From Rhipidocladum racemiflorum (taxonomy: Eukaryota > Streptophyta > Magnoliopsida > Poales > Poaceae), in NCBI GenBank assembly GCA_036346355.1, contig CM070572.1, forward strand, positions 45,669,944 through 45,733,943: 64,000 nt of DNA, read 5' to 3'. Of this stretch, positions 58,221-64,000 are shown one piece after another. The notes below the pieces were generated by a model. The model was given only the letters and a program-made list of their open reading frames with translations. It did no database searches and was not told the DNA's origin. Numbering within the stretch: the stretch's first letter is position 1; every line of letters starts with the position of its first letter. The translations under genes were made by a program, and so were the position numbers.

Positions 58221-59306
58221 GGAAAACGATAGCACCTTAACTAATGTCTTAGTTCTATTAATCTAAACAATCTTAGCCTCTTGAATTCGTAAAATAGGAA
58301 TAAACAATTCATAAAAAGCGAATAACGGTGTAGCCTAGACCGTTAGTAAGAAATATAGGTGAAATGGCAATATAAAATATGTATTCATAAAATCAGAAAA
58401 ACCCTAACCCTAAATCATTCTTGTTTTATGTGCTGGGTTTCTATTTGAGTTTTCTATCTGTATTCTTTTTATCCTTATTGGAGTTTACTCTTTGCTTTGT
58501 ATCACGGTATGACGAGTAGAATCCGATGTAGCTGACGCTTCTGATAGCGAGTCCGAGTGTGTGCTCGATGATGACAACTTCGGCTTCGTCACTTCGACTT
58601 CGTTGTAAAACAACGAATAGCAAGGCAAGCCCCTTTGATCATATTGATCCCAAATGTTTAGAAATTCCTTTGTCCAGTTTTCCATGCATGCCTTATGTTT
58701 TATAAAATGTTATTTTGGGTTATGGTAGATATCACCTTCATGATGGGATTTCCTTAATTGATCTTGTCATGTGAACCTTGATAAACCTAGATTCGGACTG
58801 CCACATGAAAATGTGAAAAGGGTATATTCGTTTATTACATGCATATGCTTAGCTATGCTTAGACTGGGATACGAACAGATGGTTTACTGTTCGTAATGAA
58901 CTTAAAATTTGACATATTCAAATGTTGAACATGATGAACTCTATTTATGAAAATGTTGGAATATTGGGAATGTTGATGCTTTCTTCTTCTGGAAATAAAA
59001 CTATGTTTTGGACGCGAGCGAGTATTGGCAATAGCCGGAAGTGCATGTGACTTGCACGTAGATAGGGGGGATTTCTCGCTCGGGTCAGATTAAGGACCGA
59101 ACGTAGTGTTGTATGATTCAAGATTAACCGTACAACCACAATGCCGGTATGGGACGGCTATAACCAATTAAGTTACTTAAAACTGACTTTGCACATTGGA
59201 AGGCTGTAGTAGCACGGGTTGTTCCTGCGGGATTGCTTGTAGGGGTGTTCACACAAAGGTGTGGGTCAGACACATACCAATGCAATAGTATACGCCTTAT
59301 TAATGG

Positions 59307-60640
59307 CATTAACACATGGCATCATAACATAATAAAACATATTCATCATATCAATGGCAAACATTAAAGCATGGCATGTGAACATATCATATATTCCATT
59401 TCAATCTCAACAAAACTAGCAATCTACAACCCGCTACCCATTCCAATACACTTGCCTCAACCACGGGCGACGGATTGGCGAGAAGTAGAGGGCACCCCCG
59501 GGGTCACCCCACTTGCACATAGGCACCACACACTCAAAATCATGCCCACAAAACAATACGCAAACACTCTTCTACCTCGACTTCGCAAACTACTCGCACA
59601 ACCCAAAACAGAGGTTTTGTCCCTTTGGGACAGCAGACTTGCAATGAGCATAACTCGGGTTCTAAGACTCCGAATCGATTAAACGAGTACATCCTCGCGT
59701 AGCTTAGGAAATTTTCTAACTTTTTCTAAGTATATGGAAAAACTGATTCGGACTCTAAAGTGGTTTAATCTATATAATACCGTATTCTGTTCCAATCACG
59801 TCACAGTTTTTAACACGTTCGGTAAAACGATCATAACTTTCAAACGGCTGGGCGGAATTGGACGTTCGTTATACCCACTGAAAGGTATTGAAATTACCTA
59901 CAACTTCTTAAACAGACGGCCGACTAAATTCCGATTCTAAATTGGCGAAAACCCAAACCCTAGGTCGACTGCTCATGCTGCCCGAAACAGAGAACGTGGC
60001 AAACTCTAGATTCCATCTAATCTACCCAATTACAACACCACCAATTGATCTAAAAACATGATATCAACCCTTAGAATAGTACCTAGACCAACCCCAAGGA
60101 TTTCCATGGCCTTACCTTCGCCCGACGAACGAAGAACCAACGGATCTCCTCCCAGTTCGCGCGATCTCCTTCCTCGCTCCAAATCCACCGGATCTCTTCG
60201 TCGCGGAGCACTCCAATGGACGGATCTTCGGGGTGCTGACGTGGAGAGACTTCCCTAGGGCAGCAAGGGGTGGTGGAGAGGGGAGGGGATGGCGCAAGGG
60301 GAAGAGGAGGCGCCCAAAGTGGGGGGTGGCGGCTTGGGTGGTGGGAGGAGGAGGTGGAGTGGCGGCTAGGGTTGTGGGGTGCATGTGGGCAGGGGAGGAC
60401 GCCCCCAAGGCAGGTTATCCTGCCTCCCCCTCCCTCATGGGCCCAAAAATCCTCCCACCAAGGCCCACGACACATCCCCCTTGGGCCCGAACTCCCCCGA
60501 AGAGGCCTAAATTCCCGAAAACAGCCCGGAAATGCGAATAAACCTCACAGCGTATAGTTTTAACCTCTAATTTCATATTTTATAATGTTTTGACCTCAAC
60601 ATTCACATTTTATAAGATTACGATACTCCGTGGTGTCACA
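59307..60640 (-). mobile_element. Alpha LTR K, truncated on the left
   Basis: It begins in mid-LTR at CATTAACACATGGCATCATA, matching position 40686 of LTR J, and ends CGTGGTGTCACA at 60640. About 900 bp of the LTR are missing. Its left side joins G-like LTR and its right side joins F-like LTR. Confidence 0.85.
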
Positions 60641-63600
60641 GTGTCAACTACACCTTTTATGTAGTTGTACGAGGGAGCGTACCGAGGCTACGGCTAGGTA
60701 CCCATCCAACGGTATGTCGGTCCTATACTTCGTCTCTGCTGAGAGAATGGATAGTGTATGGCAACCGGGAAGGTCCACTTCTTAAGGTAGAAGTTTCCGA
60801 AAGGCTTTGTTACAGTCATTCGCCTTTGTGGTGTTTGACTGTATCTTGTGGGTAAAGTGCATAACCTCTGCAGAGTGTGTCAAAACTATTCGAATAGCCA
60901 AGTCCACGGTACTGGACTGTAACACCTCGGCATCTAGTATGCCCGAATGCTACCAAACATAGGCTAAACAACATCTAAATACCATAAATTAAGATAAATT
61001 ACAGCAAAGGAATAAATGTTAAAACCGAAAATTTCGGCAGCATCTCCTTTGTTTTTCCATGAGTTGAAGCAACAACGATATGATCATAGGATATAGTATA
61101 AAGAATGACATCTAAATCATCAATAACAAGGGTTCTAGCAGCAGAATAAGCCTAGAATAAAGATTCCAACCATCTCATGAGCCAAACGAAATAAATGAGG
61201 AAACCAAGCACACAAATTAACCATTGTACCAAGTTGCATGGTACTACTCATATTATCATGACCAAGATGAATAAATTGTCTATAAGTGTGGAGCTACGTG
61301 TAGATGTGTAGCTAATGCCCTTCCCCGTATGCCGGTTTCATGGTACCTAAAACAACAAGAAAGCACAAGCGTGAGTTCAACATTCAGCAAGTATATTGCA
61401 ATGGTACAAAAGAACAATTACATGGCTACAACAACTCACATCATGACTATCATCATATTCACAATCATATATCGTTATCATCATCATGATGTATGCAATG
61501 CGATGCGATGCACATGTCTCCTTGGAAACTCATACCGGTATGGTTGAGTACACACCCGTCGGTGTGCACCTTCTCCCCCCTTCCATCCCGAATATGGAGG
61601 GTGCCTACTCCTCGCTTCCATACACCGCGATGGATGGAATCACGATGTAGGACTTACTCATTGGCTCTCCGGAATAGTCATAACTTTCTCACCGACCTTC
61701 CCCGGACTAGTTATGACTTTCTCACCGCCCGGGCCATGTATCATGCCATGTATGCAAACATGCCAACATCATAAATAACTTGTACATTAACACATGGCAT
61801 CATAACATAATAAGCATATTCATCATATCAATGGCAATCATTAAAGCATGGCATGTGAACATATTATATATTCAATTTCAATCTCAACCAATCTAGCAAA
61901 CTACAACCCGCTACCCATTCCAATACACTTGCCTCAACCACGGGCGACGGATTGGCAAGAAGTAGAAGGCACTCCCGGGGTCACACCACCTGCACATAGG
62001 TACCACACACTCAAAAGAATGCCCACAAAACAATACGCAAACACCCTTCTACCCCGACTTCGCAAACTACTCGCAAACCCAAAAACAGAGGTTCTGTCCC
62101 CGCGGGACAGCAGACTTCCAATGAGCATAACTTGAGTTCTAATAATTCAAATTGATTAAACGAGTACATCCTCGTGTAGCTTAGGAAATTTCCTAACTTG
62201 TTCTAAGTATATGGAAAAACTGATTCAGACTCTAAAGTGGTTTAATCTACAGAAAACTGTGATATGTTCCAATCAAATCACAGTTTTTAACACGTTCGGT
62301 AAAATGAGCATAACTTTCAAACGGCTAGGCGGAATTAGACATTCTTTATACCCACTGAAAGGTATTGAAGTTACCTACAACTTCTTCAACAGGCGGCCAA
62401 CCAAATTCTGACTCTAAATTGGCGAAATCTCAAACCCTAGGTCGACTGCACAATCTGCCCGAAACAGAGAACGTGGCAAACTCTAGATTTCCTCTAATCT
62501 ACCCAATTACAGCACCACCAATTGCTCTAAAAACATGATATCCACCCTTAGAACAGTACCTAGACCAACCCCAAGGATTCCCATGGCCATACCTTCGCCC
62601 GACGAACGAAGAACCAACGGATCTCCTCCCGGTTCGCGCGATCTCCTTCCTTGCTCCGAATCCACCGGATCTCCTCGTCGCAGAGCGCTCCAATGGACGG
62701 ATCTACGGGGTAGTGAGGTGGAGAACTCCCCTAGGAGAAGCAAGTATGGTGGAGAGGAGAGGAGAGGGGTGGTGGTGCAAGGTGGAGGATGGAGGGAGGC
62801 GCATGGCCATGGGGGGTGGCGGCTAGCTTGGGGAGAGGAGGGAGGCACCACAAGAGGGAAGGGGGCGTGTGGGGGCGGCTAGGGCAGGGAGGGGGCGCCC
62901 CAAGCCCCCTTAGCCTGGTCCCTCCTCCCTCATGGCCCCTACCCCTTCCACAAAAGCCCACGACTCGTCCCCCTTAGGCCCAAACTTCCCCGGAAGGGCC
63001 CAAACTTCCGAAATCGGCCCGGAAACGCGATTAAACCTCATACCGTATGGTTTCAACCTCCAATTCCACATTCATAATGTTTTTGACCTCAACATTCACA
63101 TTATATAAGGTTACGACACTCTGTGGTGTCACATGGACTATGCTCGGGGATTACAGTCAAGGGTTAGATTTTTCAAAATAAAAATGTGGGAATGGGTGAC
63201 TGTATGCCAGAGTTAATTGCTAAAGTGATTTAGGTCTTTGTGCCAAATTGTTTGGAAAAGATATTGATAACTTGTTGTATAATACGGTTTTACCGCTTTT
63301 GAATCTATTAAGATTATTTAATCAAAGCAAAATGCTGTTTGATGCAAAACAACCACTTAAGCCATTTCTTTGGAAGAAGCCATGCATATAGTAATAGGAT
63401 TGCACCCCTGTGCATGACTTGCTGAGTATGTTGTATACTCATCCTTGCTTCCAACACCATCATTAGTTGAGGAGAAGACTTCAACTTCGGAGGAGAAGTT
63501 CCGTGAGGAGGCAGTTATCTAGGAGTTGAACCTTGTCAGTTGCCTGTGGCAGGTTGATGGGGGTCACCGACGTTCTTCGTTCCGCTGCTGGTTATTTACT

Positions 63601-63808
63601 TTTGTTATTGTAAGCCCTGCGTGGCAGACTATTTGTAAAGTGACCTTAAGGTCTTGTAACCAGTTTATTTAATGTTTGAAGTACTTTATTATTAATTCCG
63701 CTGTGTATGATTGTGGTACTTCATCCCTATTTAACTGTGTGTACTAGCGTGATTCTGGACTAGTACAGAATACACAGAGGGTCCGGATTTGCAGATTCGG
63801 GTCCCGAC
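60641..63808 (+). mobile_element. F-like long LTR, 3' part, interrupted by solo LTR L
   Basis: Segments 60641-60917 and 63139-63808 are collinear with 20085-21048 of solo LTR F. They share GGGTAAAGTGCATAACCTCT and the terminal block ending GGGTCCGGATTTGCAGATTC...CCCGACA at 63808. What follows at 63809 is alpha-like, so this LTR may have inserted into an alpha LTR. Confidence 0.8.
60918..63133 (-). mobile_element. Alpha solo LTR L with TGGAC target duplication
   Basis: This is a 2216-bp LTR, TGTAACACCTCGGC to CTGTGGTGTCACA. It is flanked by perfect TGGAC (60913-60917 and 63134-63138), within F-like LTR sequence that reads through the site. No interior is present. Confidence 0.95.
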
Positions 63809-64000
63809 ACCTCTCTTCGCCCCCAAGCCGCCACCCCCTCCCTCTCCACGCCCCCCTTAGCCGACCCTCCCCCTTGCGCCATCTCTCCCTCCCTCCCCTC
63901 TCCACCCCCCTAGCCGGCCTAGGAGAGGTCCTCACCCCGCCACCACGCTGTCCTCTCCATTAGGAAGCTCCGCGACGAGGAGATCCCGCGAATTCGGCGC
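63809..64000 (+). mobile_element. Fragment of an alpha-like LTR (M), runs off the window
   Basis: The CCACCCCCT/TAGCCG-rich tract followed by CTCCGCGACGAGGAGATC is the plus-sense version of the purine-rich middle of alpha LTRs such as J (near 41570). It is diverged, perhaps closer to subfamily P. Confidence 0.55.

Larger units (their letters stand above)
55188..59306 (+). mobile_element. Long gypsy-type LTR fragment, G-like (left part of a chimeric LTR)
   Basis: It probably starts near TATAACATCC at 55188. The layout matches element G: an AT-rich start, a GC-rich block (55430-56640) with a poly-C tract at 56113, AT-rich DNA, then blocks shared with 21.5-22.3 kb such as ATTAAGGACCGAACGTAGTG. 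It stops abruptly at 59306, where a truncated alpha LTR begins. Pro/Ser-rich open frames in 55550-56740 on both strands look like compositional artefacts. Confidence 0.65.

Noticed and set aside
1..64000. tRNA, rRNA, organellar or bacterial gene clusters
   Set aside because: No cloverleaf, rRNA core motif or operon-like run of genes was seen. The primer sites match a tRNA end only over 12 bases.

Overview
This window looks like repeat-dense intergenic DNA from a plant nuclear genome, most likely a grass (Poaceae). The support is the stack of long-LTR Ty3/gypsy elements with initiator-Met-type primer sites, a Ty1/copia element, an L1-type LINE, hAT and MITE elements, and one receptor-like-protein (RLP) gene of the leucine-rich-repeat class. 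No intact protein-coding gene was found. No rRNA, tRNA or CRISPR was recognised. Most open frames fall in GC-rich LTR sequence and are not convincing genes.

One LTR family, called alpha here, dominates. It starts TGTGACAC and ends GTGTTACA in its own sense, and a full copy is about 1.7-2.6 kb. Thirteen copies or fragments (A to P below) cover about 24 kb. Layout: 1-2391 is the 5' half of an alpha element that once coded for gag-pol (minus strand). Its 5' LTR (A) runs 2392-4972 and resumes at 12506-12632. A complete alpha element with no gag-pol (4973-12500) is inserted in that LTR with a perfect ATTTA target duplication. Fragment D (12633-13913, opposite strand) appears to be what the coding element jumped into. 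Solo LTR E (14607-16795, TSD ATATC) and a different 3.5-kb solo LTR, F (17583-21048, TSD GTAGC), sit in an unclassified repeat.

21.2-28.8 kb is a gutted long-LTR element, G, carrying solo LTR N (TSD TCTAT). 28824-42003 is a second non-coding alpha element, itself hit by solo LTRs O and P. Near its polypurine tract it keeps a degenerate chromodomain-type pol tail, so it probably derives from a chromovirus-like gypsy element. 42004-47821 is a Ty1/copia element broken by frameshifts and stops and lacking its 5' LTR. It is followed by the 3' part of a LINE (to 50328), into which it probably inserted.

50.3-55.2 kb is the only low-copy-looking stretch. It holds a MITE, an N-terminally truncated RLP pseudogene on the minus strand split by a 563-bp hAT-type MITE with a perfect 8-bp target duplication, and an Ac/Ds-like terminus. 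From 55.2 kb on there is a chimeric long LTR (G-like left part, F-like right part) joined through a truncated alpha LTR (K), plus solo LTR L (TSD TGGAC) and the edge of another alpha-like LTR (M).

The most interesting system is the pairing of coding and non-coding alpha elements. They share LTRs, primer site and about 200 bp of leader, which suggests the non-coding ones are moved in trans. Several regularly spaced palindromes in the LTRs are also not explained by coding. I saw no evidence of a new host pathway or defence system.
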